Assembly (NCBI GenBank): GCA_007121575.1
Contig: SKKJ01000041.1
Coordinates: 1-6,312, forward strand
Source of the DNA: Natronomonas sp.
Lineage (GTDB): Archaea > Halobacteriota > Halobacteria > Halobacteriales > Haloarculaceae
Direction: 5' to 3'
DNA length: 6,312 nt
The notes beneath the pieces were generated by a model. It had not been told where the DNA came from. It made no database searches and was given only the letters and a program-made list of their open reading frames with translations. Within the stretch, counting starts at the first letter, position 1. The number at the start of each line of letters is the position of its first letter. Made by a program: the position numbers and the translations under genes. This document shows, piece by piece, positions 5,880 through 6,312 of this stretch.

Positions 5880-5945
5880 ACCGAGTCGATTTCACGTCCT
5901 CGCTCATCTGTGGCGGCGGGCGAACCCGAACGGATAGTGTTTCCC

Positions 5946-5951
5946 AAAAAA
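5946..5951 (-). terminator. T6 run after the PPC-domain gene
   Basis: A run of six A on the plus strand gives TTTTTT on the minus strand, 25 bases after the stop codon of the right-edge gene. U-rich runs of this length are the main archaeal termination signal. No hairpin precedes it that I could see. Confidence 0.45.
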
Positions 5952-5975
5952 GCGTTCTCGATCGGAAACGACGGG

Positions 5976-6312
5976 CTACAGACACTGCAGCGTCAGACCA
6001 TACTCGAAGGTGTCGGCCGCTTGGAAGCTGGTCGCAATGATCGAGTACGTGCCGTCGATATCGAGTTCGACCGCCTCGATCAGTGCATCGAAATTCCCCC
6101 CGCTATCGTCGTCTGCAGCGATGAGTTCACCGTCGGGATCCAACAAGAGCAAGAACGTATCACCTTCCGAGGAAGCCATCGAGACCGTGACGATATCGCC
6201 GGCTGCTGCTTCGAACTGGTAGTGGTCGTAGAAATGTCGAGGGCTGCGGAACCCGGTCGGATCAGTCGGCTCAAGTGCCGCCTGGACGGTTTCCCCGCAT
6301 TCGATCGAAACC
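5976..6312 (-). CDS. C-terminal fragment of a PPC-like domain protein (runs off right edge)
   Basis: The last 111 codons of a gene that begins right of the window; the first full codon is at 6311-6309 and the stop is TAG at 5978-5976. The pattern resembles the bacterial pre-peptidase C-terminal (PPC) beta-sandwich domain found in secreted proteins. In fragment numbering it shows HYQFEAAAGDIVTVSM (30-45), a run of hydrophobics then LLDPDGELIAADDDSGG (56-72), and ELDIDGTYSIIATSF (82-96) before a final strand ending YGLTLQCL. These domains usually sit at the end of exported proteases or other surface proteins, but no catalytic part is visible, so the protein's function is unknown. Cys5 and Cys110 flank the domain and could form a disulfide, consistent with export. 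It faces mtaB tail to tail across 187 bases. The start and signal peptide lie outside the window. Confidence 0.75.
   Translation of the reverse strand, partial: VSIECGETVQAALEPTDPTGFRSPRHFYDHYQFEAAAGDIVTVSMASSEGDTFLLLLDPDGELIAADDDSGGNFDALIEAVELDIDGTYSIIATSFQAADTFEYGLTLQCL

Noticed and set aside
4616..5947. Long (443-codon) open frame on the minus strand
   Set aside because: It lies opposite the well-supported mtaB gene and its translation is Arg/His-rich with no recognisable domain, typical of a shadow frame in GC-rich coding DNA.
5789..5975. tRNA or other structured RNA gene between mtaB and the right-edge gene
   Set aside because: I looked on both strands for a T-arm, anticodon arm and acceptor pairing and found none; only a small terminator-like hairpin is present.

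Overview
The window looks like a chromosomal segment of a haloarchaeon (class Halobacteria). Supporting signs are acidic, Asp/Glu-rich proteins on moderately GC-rich DNA, AT-rich TATA elements about 25-30 bases before predicted starts, almost no Shine-Dalgarno sequences in the right place, and archaeal enzyme types: an archaeal-type PurC, a ribose 1,5-bisphosphate isomerase and an archaeal/eukaryotic-type tRNA methylthiotransferase. I cannot name the genus. No rRNA, tRNA, CRISPR array, insertion sequence or integrase was seen.

Layout. Bases 1-1259 (minus strand) hold the first 71 codons of purC (SAICAR synthase, continuing off the left edge) and, upstream of it in the same direction, a complete ribose 1,5-bisphosphate isomerase of nucleotide degradation. 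A short gap (1260-1391) separates the isomerase from a divergent small VOC/glyoxalase-fold protein (1392-1772, plus); both may share one TATA element. The VOC gene converges on an arsenic unit on the minus strand: arsR (2628-2999) overlapping arsM (1829-2635) by 8 bases. Upstream of arsR lies a near-perfect 16-bp tandem repeat covering the predicted TATA box and start site, probably the ArsR operator. Diverging from arsR is a 12-helix MFS transporter (3218-4420, plus), then a radical-SAM tRNA methylthiotransferase (4514-5788, plus). The right edge carries the C-terminal 111 residues of a probably secreted protein with a PPC-like beta domain (minus strand).

How the genes relate. arsR-arsM is a self-contained arsenite-sensing and methylating cassette. 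The divergent MFS transporter could export arsenicals, but it has its own TATA box about 90 bp from the repeats, so this is only a hypothesis from position. The isomerase and purC sit on opposite sides of purine metabolism (breakdown and synthesis) and may be co-transcribed. The tRNA gene and the PPC protein appear unrelated to their neighbours.

Most notable for follow-up: the tandem operator repeat, an ArsR with two separate cysteine pairs, and two very short upstream ORFs (before the VOC and MFS genes), each ending in an ATGA overlap with the main start codon. I found no convincing new multi-gene system; most of the window is recognisable housekeeping and metal-resistance content.
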